NCBI GenBank assembly: GCA_950097015.1
Contig: CATNEN010000034.1
Location: forward strand, 4,620,001-4,684,000
From: Macrostomum hystrix
Lineage: Eukaryota; Platyhelminthes; Macrostomidae
DNA length: 64,000 nucleotides
Direction of reading: 5' to 3'
Part shown: positions 43,001-54,200 of the stretch, one piece after another
How positions within the stretch are numbered: the first letter of the stretch is position 1
How the letters are laid out: every line of letters begins with the position of its first letter
Made by a program: the position numbers and the translations under genes
Notes under the pieces: generated by a model
Told to the model about the DNA's origin: nothing
Seen by the model: only the letters and a program-made list of their open reading frames with translations
Database searches by the model: none

Positions 43001-44493
43001 ACCTGGGTTATAAATAAGTCCCGATTTCTATCGATGATCGCCAGTTTTCGATCAGTGGCGGGTCCGCACTGGTCGAGAGCAACCTCAGCAACCTCCGTCT
43101 TGTGCATGATTGGCTTGCCGTCGCCTACAAGCCTGCCAGTTGCCGTGTCGAACGCGTAAATAGCCTTTTCGTCTGTTTTATCAGCGAGCACAACAGTGTC
43201 CGGGCTGATGGAGCAGGTGAGAGGGCTGAGTGTGTCGGCGCGCATGTCTTGATAGCGCGGTGAGCAGATCAGACGACCCTCGTATGAGTACACATGCACA
43301 GATCCCTGGTCTGCTAAGAGGAATTGCTTCTCGCACATGTCAATCATCGTGACACAGCCGCCTTTCAAGTCGAATATCGTCGGTGTGTTCCAGTTCCGAG
43401 TGCCATAGACGAAGCATTGGGTGGCAGTGCATACAACCAAGTGATTCCAGTTGAGGCTCACCTTCACGATGCGATCGCGAAAGTCTAGCTTGTCTGTAGC
43501 ATCGTCTAGAACGTTGCGCACCGAAATAGACTTCTCACTTTCAATAACAGCCTCGATGTTCTTCCACTCGAGCCGGCGCCCGACCACCTGGCAGAAGACC
43601 ACGCGACCGTTGCCACCGGCGGCCACTGCCTGGGTACTATCGCTGCTCCAGCACACATTGAACACGGAACCGCAGTCAATCTTCTCCAAGCTGTAAGACC
43701 AGCCGCAACGGTCGCACAGGCGGATGGAGTTGAAACTGCCGACCAGAAACAGTTCGCCGTCCGGCGACCAGCTGACGGAGGTCACGGGGTAGTCGGAGAC
43801 TGCGGGGCTGGAGTACACGCAGCGACCAAATGAGTCCCACAGCTTGTAGCGACAGTCCTCGGCGCCGGACACAATGAGATTGTTGATCGGATTCCAGTCC
43901 ACCTTCAGCACTAGGTTTTCGTGCGCCTTCCAAGCTGTTGGACGAGCGTTTGGTTGCAGCGACTTCAGAACCAGCTGTTTGCCCAGACTGTACACAACTT
44001 GATCTGAGTTGGCGCTCCAGGATCCTGAGTAGACTGGATAGGCATTCTGAGACAGCACAGAGCGCAGCATGCCATTCCGAGACCAAATCTTCACCGCGCC
44101 GTCCTCGCCACAACTCAAAAGCATGCTGCCGTCGTGGCTCCAGCGGACTGACAGAACCGCGCCCGTGTGTCCTTCGATCACTTTCTCAACGCGGCCAGCA
44201 CGCGACATGATGTATAGCTTGCCGTCAGTCGAGCCCAATACAAAGACCTCCGAGCCGGTGACCTTCTTTGGTCCGCCGCCACCTCCAGACGCTGCCGGCA
44301 GCCAGTGCATGTCTGTTGGGAAAACGCCATCGGCCAGCTTTGGCAGCGCCTGCGAGTCAGAAGAGTTCAGATTCCATCGGATCAGTTGATGATCATCGCC
44401 AGCAGAGATCACCTCCTCGGGACTGGCAAAGCCGACTGCGCTTACCAAATCTGTGTGTTTTTGATCCTTAGCAATTAAAGTCTTCAACTTCAT
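39950..44493 (-). CDS. IFT80: Intraflagellar transport protein 80 (IFT80), three exons
   Basis: IFT80 is a WD40/TPR-type subunit of the IFT-B complex, needed to build cilia. Exons on the minus strand: 44493-43003, 41544-40795, 40072-39950; introns are GT-AG in phase 0, giving 787 aa (human about 777). N-terminal WD40 propellers show VSAVGFASPEEVISAGDDHQ, GRVEKVIEGHTGAVLSVRWS and ILKVDWNSVND-like VLKVDWNPINNLIVSGAEDC; the C-terminal helical part shows LYSWERALDLAQKHRAHVD. I chose the ATG at 44,493 (MKLKTLIAKDQKH) because it aligns with the human start (MRLKISLLKEPKH); an in-frame ATG at 44,523 would add 10 residues. An acceptor-like ACTTTCAG just before 44,493 suggests a 5' UTR intron. The gene converges with PTBP. 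Confidence 0.96.
40207..40573 (+). mobile_element. Intact tRNA-derived SINE with 12-bp target duplication
   Basis: The element is flanked by perfect direct repeats TGACGATAGGCA (40,195-40,206 and 40,574-40,585). It begins GGGCTGAGTGGCAG, with a B box GAGCTCGATTCC about 50 nt further on, and ends in an A/T-rich tail after CCGCAGCCCTCCTG. It lies in IFT80 intron 2, antisense to the gene. The copy in PTBP intron 4 and the scrap at 14,120 belong to the same family. Confidence 0.93.
40795..41544 (-). CDS. IFT80: IFT80 exon 2 (end of WD40 region and helical repeats)
   Basis: 250 codons, phase 0, acceptor GGCTTATCCAG and donor GAA|GTGAGA. Encodes KIGTMVESMRWN, VRKSDGSPVTVSISPYPCTL and KRDLDTAETAFAAIAEPDKV, matching IFT80 of other animals. 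GC-rich third positions, unlike the flanking introns. Confidence 0.96.
41861..42787. repeat. Minisatellite, 30-bp unit, about 30 copies, hairpin in each unit
   Basis: Units hold CTAGGGATAAATCCCTCAAC followed by ATGACTGATT. Each contains AGGGAT-AA-ATCCCT, a perfect 6-bp-arm inverted repeat. It fills IFT80 intron 1 between the real exon 2 and its decayed copy. A related short duplication (CTGGCTGTACTGAATCTGG) lies just outside at about 41,700-41,815. Open frames on both strands over it are artefacts. Confidence 0.96.
42791..42950 (-). pseudogene. Decayed partial duplicate of IFT80 exon 2 start and its acceptor
   Basis: About 155 bp here match 41,481-41,640, the 5' end of exon 2 plus the upstream intron, at roughly 80% identity by eye. 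The acceptor AG is kept (CTACTCAG|GTTCGC at 42,855), but the reading frame becomes GTTCGCATTTAA, a stop at the fourth codon, and later bases shift the frame. The copy breaks off where the 30-bp array begins. It is a pseudo-exon lying upstream of the real one. Confidence 0.88.
43003..44493 (-). CDS. IFT80: IFT80 exon 1 (WD40 propellers)
   Basis: 497 codons in one exon, ending RDLFITQ with donor CAG|GTAGGC at 43,002. Covers most of the two N-terminal WD40 propellers. The open frame continues only two codons past the donor. Confidence 0.95.
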
Positions 44494-44523
44494 TGCAGCT
44501 GAAAGTTTTTTTCGCGAATTCAA

Positions 44524-46268
44524 GAAGCATTAGCTCGCATCTCGCTGTTTTACGAACTAACTTAATACATCACTAGTACATTAATATACATGAAGCAACA
44601 TACAAGTATCCAAAACATTTTTTAGCTCTAATGCATATAAAAGGCACAAAATTTTCATCGTGAAATTTTCTCTTTTCCCAATATATAGTGAAGAAAAATA
44701 CATACAGACCCTTAAAGTTAAAAACATTTAAGATGTTGTTGTGAAAACATATAAGAGTATAGTAAGGCTAGAAACAAAGTGTGCTCAGTAACTTACACTC
44801 TTTTATGATCATCAGAAGTGAATATCTAAGTGAATATTATATATTTTACAGAAACGAAATCACCTTTGCATGATTACGTGCTTCAGAGGCATTTTATGTA
44901 AAATTAAAGTCCATATGAAAATAGGTGCACAATAAAATGTTGAGTCTTTTGGATTCAGAAACTACTGACAAAAATGACTCAGAATGCTTATTTGATCTTA
45001 AAAAGCGTCTCAATAGTCATTAATTTCTTCTGCCTACAATAGTCAGCTGTAATTTGACATCTAATTAGAAATGATTTTAGGAATGGATATTCCTAAAATG
45101 ATTTTGGAAATGGATTTACAATTTCAAATTTAGGAAATTTTTTAGGAAATAATTTAGACTATTTTTTAGATATGAAGAGAAGAAAATGCACATAGAAAAT
45201 TTGGTCTTAGTCAATTAGAATAAACTGAAATTAGTCTACAATCCTTTTAGTATCAGTACCCGAGTTAGTAAAAAGTACTAGAAGCGCTATTATGATCATT
45301 TACTGAACTTTCAATCCACCACATGGAATGTGGTGCAATTTATCGCTCTAATATGCGATATATCTACTTTTCGAATTTGTTCACTACGTTTTACTCCTCG
45401 ATGAATTTGGTCAAAAGACAAACAGACAGCATTTTCGATGTTGTAGAAATTAGTAAGTCATGAAAAAGTTCCACATTTTTCTATTTAAATTTTTCGTTAC
45501 TGGTGTAAATAAACTTGCGTAAAACAAATATCAATACTGAGAAATTCTTTGTGAGGCAAGTATAATATGGAAAGCTAATAAAACATAATTTTACACAAAA
45601 TATTTTATTCCTATAAAAAATTGGTTCGTACTTGTAATTGATCAGCTGTTAATGCGAGAATTCATCTATTATTTTCCTTTCAGATCAAACTGCGACTCGT
45701 CTGCGAGTGATCACCTGCCGTCACCGAGCAGTTTTAAGTAAAGCAAGTGATATATGTTTAACTTATTATTGTTGCATCATAAAATTATCAATACGTCTAC
45801 TATTCTTTGAACTTTTGTAAGTTTTTTTCTTTGGCATGTACGCAGTACACAAGCACTTTGAGTAGCCATCTAGGCTAGCAAGACCTAGAGTCCTAGACTG
45901 ACTGTGACATACTTAGCTTTAGAAATATTGGTAGGATTACTGTAAACTTTAAGTCCTACCTATAAGAAATATTGTAAGGTAACTGGGATATATATATTGC
46001 ATAAGCCAATATGCATGTGTCAATATGCATTAGGCCTAGGCCTATGCAATTTACAATATATATTGCATAATTGTTTTTGTAAGAGCTTTTATGTGAAGTT
46101 TCTTTTCAATTTAAATCATTCATTATATTAGAATTGCCTTTGGCCTCCCTTGTATTATGACTTTGCTATTTGTCTCAGCCAGCCTCACTTCCCTACCATT
46201 TTTAATTCATTCATTTTTATTGTTGCCTAGCCCTAGGTTTTGTCAATTTAGATTGCCATTATGGAAGT
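44524..46268. other. Upstream flank of IFT80, no gene seen
   Basis: AT-rich sequence between IFT80 and the inverted-repeat element. Around 45,667-45,730 a GC-richer stretch has an acceptor-like TTTCCTTTCAG before it and AAGTAAAG after it, and might be a 5' noncoding exon of the plus-strand gene that starts at 51,121; this is a guess. Confidence 0.35.
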
Positions 46269-47200
46269 GCTTATTCCCATGGTCCGGTGCAGATAATTTC
46301 AATTTTATCCAAATGGATCAGTGCCGCTAATTTTCTGCTTATCCACACAGCAGCTTGTATGAATAGGTCTACTTTCAAGTCCCTACCTCAGGGGTCAGCA
46401 GACTTATTAGCTAGTGGGCCAAAAAGAGAACCTAAAAGATGGCAGCGGGCCGCATTGACTGTAGAAAGATGAGATAGGGGAGAGATGAGACATGGGAGAG
46501 ATAAGACAGCAGAAAGATGAGACACGGAAGAGACGAGACAGGGGAAAGATGAAACAGGATACTGTAGGTGTCGGAAGGGGCAACAGGCCGGATTTGGGAG
46601 CTTCGAGGGCCGCATCTGGCCCGCGGGCCGGAGTTTGCCAACCCCTGCCCTACCTATTCTTCTCTGAGCATAAGGCTTTTGCTTCAGAATATAGTGTATA
46701 GTGTACACTATCAATGCATACTGTAAAAGAATAACAAAGATGTATAATATGTTTGACGAGTTTGGTGCTGACTAGAATTCTGCTGGTTGACTTTAGTATG
46801 ATTCTCTTTGATAGACTTTTTATTTTTTAAGTCAATACATTTTGAATGAAAACACGTAACGATGAAAAAATATTTAGTAAGTTGTTATTAAAATAATTAA
46901 AAAGGATGACATTAATGTTGGTTAATGAATGTGTAGGTCGAAATGTAGAACATTGTCATAACACACTGGCAACTTTGTCCATCTATTGGCTCGAGGGTGC
47001 AACAAAACGTTCAAACCTGAAAGGGCCTCGTTTTAAAGAACAGAACCGTGTAGATAAAATTTAAATTAATGGCACGCATATATAAAGAGTTGTATACCTA
47101 TTCATACAAGCTGCCGTGTGGATAAGCAGAAAATTTAATTATCGGCATGGATCCGTGTGGATAAAATTGAAATTATTGGCATGGGACCATGGGAATAAGC
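46269..47200. mobile_element. 932-bp inverted-repeat element with about 110-bp arms
   Basis: The left arm (about 46,269-46,378) starts GCTTATTCCCATGGTCC and reads through CTGCTTATCCACAC to GCTTGTATGAATAGGT. The right arm (about 47,091-47,200) is its reverse complement, ending CCATGGGAATAAGC. No transposase frame lies between, so it is a nonautonomous or foldback element. A clear target duplication is not visible. The hAT MITE at 46,389-46,647 is nested just inside the left arm. Confidence 0.82.
46389..46647. mobile_element. 259-bp hAT-type MITE with 8-bp target duplication
   Basis: Bounded by perfect direct repeats CCCTACCT (46,381-46,388 and 46,648-46,655). The ends, CAGGGGTCAGCAGACT and AGTTTGCCAACCCCTG, are imperfect inverted repeats of the CAGGGGT...GCA...ACT type known from hAT elements, and 8 bp is the hAT target size. 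Inside are about six copies of a 16-bp unit (AGATGAGACAGGGGAG), the reverse complement of the CU-rich arrays in PTBP introns 3 and 5. No transposase. Confidence 0.93.
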
Positions 47201-47800
47201 TCTGCCTATAGTTATAGCTTATATGATAGCTTCTCTTTAAAAATGTTGCTTGGCCAGGCCACCAGGGTGCTGGTCATTTTGTCAACTGTCATATCATTAA
47301 CAAAGTACTTTTAGTCATAACAGGCTATGCCAATAATTCCTTATCTTAGGCACAGCAGCAGGCTAGCAGCAATCCTAGTCACCTTGTCAACTGCTGTTTA
47401 GTCAAGTGGTTAACAATGTGACCAGAATTAAGGGGTGCCCTAATTTGTAGTTGAAAAGTGAACAGAATTGCCAAGGCTAGACATCTGTGGTTGACAAAGT
47501 GACCAAGCTTTCTTGGCTATTGTATAAACTAGTTTTCAACTAGCTGTGGAATGCAATATACAACATGCAACATGACTATGACATAAACATTTGTACTCAG
47601 CTGACTACAATATATTGCAACTTTAGTCCCCCACCAGTCCTTAGATCTGTGTATATATATATCCCTACCCAATGATGGCCAATCACCAACAGAATTGCTA
47701 CCTGATGTGTACTATGAGCATTGTTCTTTGCTAAAGAAGGACAAACATTGCTAAAGGGGACATTGTTTTTCTGCTAAAGATAGGCATTGGTTCTCTGATA
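47201..47800. other. Intergenic, nothing recognised
   Basis: Unique AT-rich sequence between the inverted-repeat element and the 21-bp array. No gene-like frame. Confidence 0.5.
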
Positions 47801-47802
47801 AA

Positions 47803-48470
47803 GGGGAGCAAACCTTGCTAAAGGAAGGGCAAACCTTGCTAAAGGAAGGGCTAACCTTGCTAAAGGAAGGGCAAACCTTGCTAAAGGAAGGGCTAACCTT
47901 GCTAAAGGAAGGGCAAACCTTGCTAAAGGAAAGGCAAACCTTGCTAAAGGAAAGGCAAACCTTGCTAAAGGAAAGGCAAACCTTGCTAAAGGAAAGACAA
48001 ACCTTGCTAAAGGAAAGACAAACCTTGCTAAAGGAAAGACAAACCTTGCTAAAGGAAGGGCAAACCTTGCTAAAGGAAAGGCAAACCTTGCTAAAGGAAA
48101 GGCAAACCTTGCTAAAGGAAAGGCAAACCTTGCTAAAGGAAAGGCAAACCTTGCTAAAGGAAAGGCAAACCTTGCTAAAGGAAAGGCAAACCTTGCTAAA
48201 AGAAAGGCAAACCTTGCTAAAGGAAAGGCAAACCTTGCTAAAGGAAAGGCAAACCTTGCTAAAGGAAAGACAAACCTTGCTAAAGGAAGGGCTAACCTTG
48301 CTAAAGGAAGGGCAAACCTTGCTAAAGGAAAGGCAAACCTTGCTAAAGGAAAGGCAAACCTTGCTAAAGGAAAGACAAACCTTGCTAAAGGAAAGACAAA
48401 CCTTGCTAAAGGAAGGGCAAACCTTGCTAAAGGAAAGGCAAACCTTGCTGAAGGGGCGCAACCTTGCTAA
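47803..48470. repeat. Minisatellite, 21-bp unit, about 31 copies
   Basis: The unit is TTGCTAAAGGAAAGGCAAAC plus one C, with G/A and T variants. Because 21 is a multiple of three, both strands give regular seven-residue protein repeats (LLKERQT on plus, SFSKVCL on minus) over more than 220 codons. No start context, splice sites or homology supports translation. Confidence 0.96.
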
Positions 48471-48855
48471 CGGGGGGTAATCTTTGCTAAAGGGGGTCAT
48501 TTATTTTCTGCTAAAGGTATGAATTTTTATTCACTAAATTGGTTCTTGGCTAAAAAAAATATTTTTCTAAATTCAGATTTTTCTAATTCCAAAATGCAAT
48601 TTGACAGCTAAATCATATGATTGGAAGCCATCTGGCCATATCAACAGTCTATGCAGTGTGATTGGTATCAACAGTGGCAGCATAGGTCATGCGGCACAGG
48701 CATCTTACAGGCTCAATATCAAATCTTAATGTGGCAAGACAAATTCAGGCAGGCTTGTAACAATTGCCAGGTGGAGGTTGAGGTTGTGGCAGCAGAGGCC
48801 ATGGCAATGGAGGTTGTGGCAGTGGAGGCTTGACTTGTTAACAAATTGACCAGGG

Positions 48856-48995
48856 TTTGAGATGGCCCAATTGGCTAGTTGATGAAGTGACACAAGTTTA
48901 AGATGGCCCAATTGGCTAGTTGATAAAGTGATACGAGTTTAAGATGGCCCAATTGGCTAGTTGATAAAGTGACCAAATACTGGCATGGATCCAGT
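48856..48995. repeat. Short tandem repeat, about 41-bp unit, three copies
   Basis: Three copies of a unit containing GATGGCCCAATTGGCTAGTT. Intergenic, with a Gly/Val-coding-like simple stretch (GGTTGTGGCAG repeats) just before it. Confidence 0.85.
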
Positions 48996-49049
48996 TGATG
49001 ACCATTTGATAAAATGACAGTTAAGGAAGTGGCTAGCACCCGCCAATAT

Positions 49050-49561
49050 GGGTCCATGTAACATTAAAATAGACTACAATGGAACCAAGGCTTTAAAAGC
49101 TTTGCTGATTTATTGTTAATATTTTTAAAACAAAAATAAAATAAAAAACTTGAAAGAAAAACAATTTTATACATTTCCAGAAAAAAATGTTTTTGTATAG
49201 AAATTATAGCAAGTTGTAGTTGCAAATTTAATATATTTTTGTCTCCATTTTTGTCGCTTTTTTTAACTAAGGTAATAGCCATGGCTTATTAGACACCAAT
49301 AATTGGTTAATCTCAGTTTCAAGATGTTTAGTTTTTTTAAGCAATAAATATTGTTTAGAATCTGAACTTATACATCATTAACAAGTTAATTATAATATGA
49401 TACATAGTTTGTTAAAAAATGCTAATGAGATTTCAAAATATCAACCAGACATTAGCAGCTCTTAAAGCCATATTATAAAATAAAATATAAAAACTACTGC
49501 TTATGTACCTTAGTAGTCCATTGTAGTCTGTTGCTGCCTGTTTCAGCGTTTACATGGACCC
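49050..49561. mobile_element. Candidate 512-bp inverted-repeat MITE
   Basis: The left end GGGTCCATGTAA and, a little inside, AGACTACAATGGA are matched in reverse by TCCATTGTAGTCT and TTACATGGACCC at the right end. The spacing between the two matching blocks differs (about 10 and 20 bp). The interior is AT-rich without a transposase. No clear target duplication. Confidence 0.6.
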
Positions 49562-51120
49562 CAACAGTAGTAATGCTTAACAGTAAGCAGTAATTTAGCA
49601 ATAATGCTAAATATAATGACAATAAAAATAATTGCTTTGGTCTTCTACCAATACCAACACAGAAAGCACCATATTAGGCCTACCATTGTGTGTAGCGACA
49701 ACTATACTCGTATAATATAACAAATTGTAATGCATAGCTAAATGTGCACAACACAAACTAAGTGTAGGCTACACATACTTATCTATGTCTATATTTGTCA
49801 ATCAAGGACACAAAATTATGCAATAGAATGCATTTATTTATGGGATCTGGGGTATACAAGTATATTCACTGTGCTGCCAATTAGGAGAAGCTCATTACTA
49901 AGTAACTGTTGTATTTGATATGCTACAAATATAAACACTAATTTTAATTTAATAGTTCAATTTCTGGCCGCTATTAAGAATTCATAAGCAAGAACTTCCA
50001 CAACTCACTATTAAGATTAATAGCTGCCATGTTTCTAATAGAGGGTTGCAAATTACTAATTCTCAAGGTTAAGAGCATGCCACTGTCATTCCTTTAATTT
50101 CCAGAATTTAGCAGGCCTAATGTGGTGATTTGCTACCCATATAGACCAGGCCAACATATCCATAAGCAAGCCACAACTCCTTTTTAAGGGCATGGCAGGC
50201 TTCTTGAACTTTAATCCTATAAAATATTTTGGGCTTTCCAATTGGCTTCAAACTTCACCTAATGACCTCAGTTGGTCTACAACCCACTAAAAGACTGAGG
50301 TTAGTTGACTTACAATCAGTTGTAGCTTACCTGTACATTAAAAATGGATATATATTAAAAGTTTTATTAAAATTTGCTCATAGTTTTATAAAAATTTTAA
50401 GTATCTCCTTTTTTGAACATTAATTTTTTATGAAAAAATTACTTATAGCATGAGCTTCATTGTAGGATCAAGTTGTTGCTATCATTGTCATAGTGTATGA
50501 TTCTCATATATTAAGGTCTCTCAAAAGTCCTTTGGCCCACCCTATAATAACAATATAGAATTAATCTTTAATATGTCCCTATGTCTGTATTGAAGTTTAA
50601 ACCTATTTATTATTCACACCCACCCAAAAGCCCCATAATCTCCATTTCCCACTTATTGTGGTCTTCCAATATATTGGGGTACCCATAAGAGCCCTTATGC
50701 CCATCCTAATTAACAAGCAATCTTCAGTTTGGCAATTTATAACTAGAATAGTAGTACTAAAGAATAGTACAATGGGCATTCAATTAGTTAAAGCCTTACT
50801 AAGCACAGTTTTGAATATTAGCCTTTTATATTATTTGGTAGAATTATATTTTTGTCTTAAGAAAAATACAAATGCATTGTTTAAAAAACTTATATACACT
50901 TGTCTCATCTCTTTTTTATGGTTAGATTCCAACGAGATGTTTCCTGCTTATAACCACCATCTATATGGTTTATTTTTACTTTAAATTTAAAGTATTTTTT
51001 GCGAAGAAATAATTTTATTAAAGCACTAGTACTGATGCATGGTTTGCTGTTTTTAGAATATCCATAAGATAATTTTAATTTAGATAATACACTTACAAAA
51101 GCATACCTTTTCTGTTGCAG
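49562..51120. other. Upstream flank of the gene at 51,121
   Basis: AT-rich sequence without recognisable genes. It ends in a good acceptor (CTTTTCTGTTGCAG), so at least one 5' noncoding exon of the next gene must lie somewhere upstream. Confidence 0.5.
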
Positions 51121-51227
51121 AACAAACCACTTCCATGATTTGTCCTGCGAAACAACCTTATGGCAAGGAAAAGTAAGAAATCTACTCGCGCAAGTAAGCA
51201 GCCAGCTGAGAAACAATCTGTTATCAG
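51121..51227 (+). CDS. Exon with start codon of the basic-protein gene
   Basis: Acceptor TTCTGTTGCAG and donor ATCAG|GTGAGT, phase 2 at the end. The main ATG at 51,160 is preceded by an ATG at 51,135 whose 13-codon frame overlaps the main start. The phase-2 end is completed exactly by the first base of the next exon (AG|A). Confidence 0.75.
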
Positions 51228-54200
51228 GTGAGTGCCAGATGGGATTATCATGGGATAATGACAGATGCACTGACACATTGGCATTTGTGAATGGGATAAT
51301 GACAGGGCTGTCAGTGCAGACGTACAGCACGACATCGCCAGGCTTCAGGTCGGGCTGCACTCGCCGCCACTTGCCCCTAGCTCCGAGGCCGGGTAGCCAC
51401 TCTCGCAACCACCGACGCCAGAACGCCTTCACCAGCTGCTGCACGTAACGCCACCGCTTGGTAGGATTGAACGCCTCATCAGCTGCGATCTCCTGTGCCA
51501 GCTGCCCGCCGACGTTCTCGTACAGAAAATGCGCCGGCGTCAGGACAGGATCGTCGCCCGGATGCGATGACTGGTATGTCAACGGCCGCGAGCGCGAGTT
51601 CAACAGCGACTCAGCTCCCGTAAACGCTGTCACCAGCTCCTCATCGCTGACTTCTGCTGTTGTCAGGATGGCACTGATCGCTTTCTTTGCCGACTTAATC
51701 ATGGACTCGTGGACACCGCCGAAGTGTGGAGCTGCAGGTGGATTAAAATGCCACTTGATCGGCATGTGGCATGTGCGCAGCTGCAATTCGTTCTTGTCCA
51801 CCGACTTCCACAGCGCTTTCAATTCTTTGTCGGCTCCTACGAAATTTGTTCCATTGTCTGAAAATATTTCTTGAATCTGACCTCGGTGGCTGATCATTCT
51901 AAATAGAGCATTAAGGAAACTGCTCGTATCAAGGCCGTACGCCATCTCCAAGTGGACTGCACGCGTTGCCATGCACGTGAAGAGCGTCAAGTAACACTTC
52001 TGCCGAACACGTCCTCGACCCTGCTTCGTCAGGAATGGTCCGCCGAAATCCACTGACACATGCACTAACACACTGAGAATGGGACAATGACAGATGCACT
52101 AACACACTGAGAATGGGATAATGACAGATGCACTGACACACTGAGAATGGGATAATGACAGATGCACTGACACACTGAGAATGGGATAATGACAGATGCA
52201 CTGACACACTGAAATTGGGATAATGACAGATGCACTGGCACACTGAGAATGGGACAATGACAGATGCACTGACACACTGAAATTGGGACAATGACAGATG
52301 CACTGACACACTGAGAATGGGATAATGACAGATGCACTGACACACTGAGAATGGGACAATGACAGATGCACTGACACACTGAGAATGGGACAATGACAGA
52401 TGCACTGACACACTGAGAATGGGACAATGACAGATGCACTGACACACTGAAATTGGGACAATGACAGATGCACTGACACACTGAGAATGGGATAATGACA
52501 GATGCACTGACACACTGAGAATGGGACAATGACAGATGCACTGACACACTGAGAATGGGACAATGACAGATGCACTGACACACTGAGAATGGGACAATGA
52601 CAGATGCACTAACACACTGAGAATGGGACAATGACAGATGCACTAACACACTGAGAATGGGACAATGACAGATGCACCAACACAATGAGAATGGGATAAT
52701 GACAGATGCACTGACACACTGAGAATGGGACAATGACAGATGCACTGACACACTGAGAATGGGATAATGACAGATGCACTGACACACTGAGAATGGGACA
52801 ATGACAGATGCACTGACACACTGAGAATGGGATAATGACAGATGCACTGACACACTGAGAATGGGATAATGACAGATGCACTGACACACTGAGAATGGGA
52901 TAATGACAGATGCACTGACACACTGAAATTGGGATAATGACAGATGCACTGGCACACTGAGAATGGGACAATGACAGATGCACTGACACACTGAAATTGG
53001 GACAATGACAGATGCACTGACACACTGAGAATGGGAGAATGACAGATGCACTGACACACTGAGAATGGGACAATGACAGATGCACTGACACACTGAGAAT
53101 GGGATAATGACAGATGCACTGACACACTGAGAATGGGACAATGACAGATGCACTGACACACTGAGAATGGGACAATGACAGATGCACTGACACACTGAGA
53201 ATGGGACAATGACAGATGCACTAACACACTGAGAATGGGACAATGACAGATGCACTAACACACTGAGAATGGGATAATGACAGATGCACTGGCACACTGA
53301 GAATGGGATAATGACAGATGCACTGGCACACTGAGAATGGGATAATGACAGATGCACTGGCACACTGAGAATGGGATAATGACAGATGCACTGGCACACT
53401 GAGAATGGGATAATGACAGATGCACTGACACACTGAGAATGGGATAATGACAGATGCACTGACACACTGAGAATGGGATAATGACAGATGCACTGACACA
53501 CTGAGAATGGGATAATGACAGATGCACTGACACACTGAAATTGGGATAATGACAGATGCACTGGCACACTGAGAATGGGACAATGACAGATGCACTGACA
53601 CACTGAAATTGGGACAATGACAGATGCACTGACACACTGAGAATGGGATAATGACAGATGCACTAACACACTGAGAATGGGACAATGACAGATGCACTAA
53701 CACACTGAGAATGGGATAATGACAGATGCACTGGCACACTGAGAATGGGATAATGACAGATGCACTGGCACACTGAGAATGGGATAATGACAGATGCACT
53801 GACACACTGAGAATGGGATAATGACAGATGCACTGGCACACTGAGAATGGGATAATGACAGATGCACTGACACACTGAGAATGGGATAATGACAGATGCA
53901 CTGACACACTGAGAATGGGATAATGACAGATGCACTGACACACTGAGAATGGGATAATGACAGATGCACTGACACACTGAAATTGGGATAATGACAGATG
54001 CACTGGCACACTGAGAATGGGACAATGACAGATGCACTGACACACTGAAATTGGGACAATGACAGATGCACTGACACACTGAGAATGGGATAATGACAGA
54101 TGCACTGACACACTGAGAATGGGACAATGACAGATGCACTGACACACTGAGAATGGGATAATGACAGATGCACTGACACACTGAGAATGGGACAATGACA

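Noticed and set aside
43676-44210. Frames of 90-145 codons overlapping IFT80 exon 1
   Set aside because: Shadows of the IFT80 coding frame, which has clear homology.
51929-52615. Minus frame that seems to fuse the 34-bp repeat to the integrase region
   Set aside because: A frame running out of the array into the BEL fragment by chance, in a different frame from the integrase.
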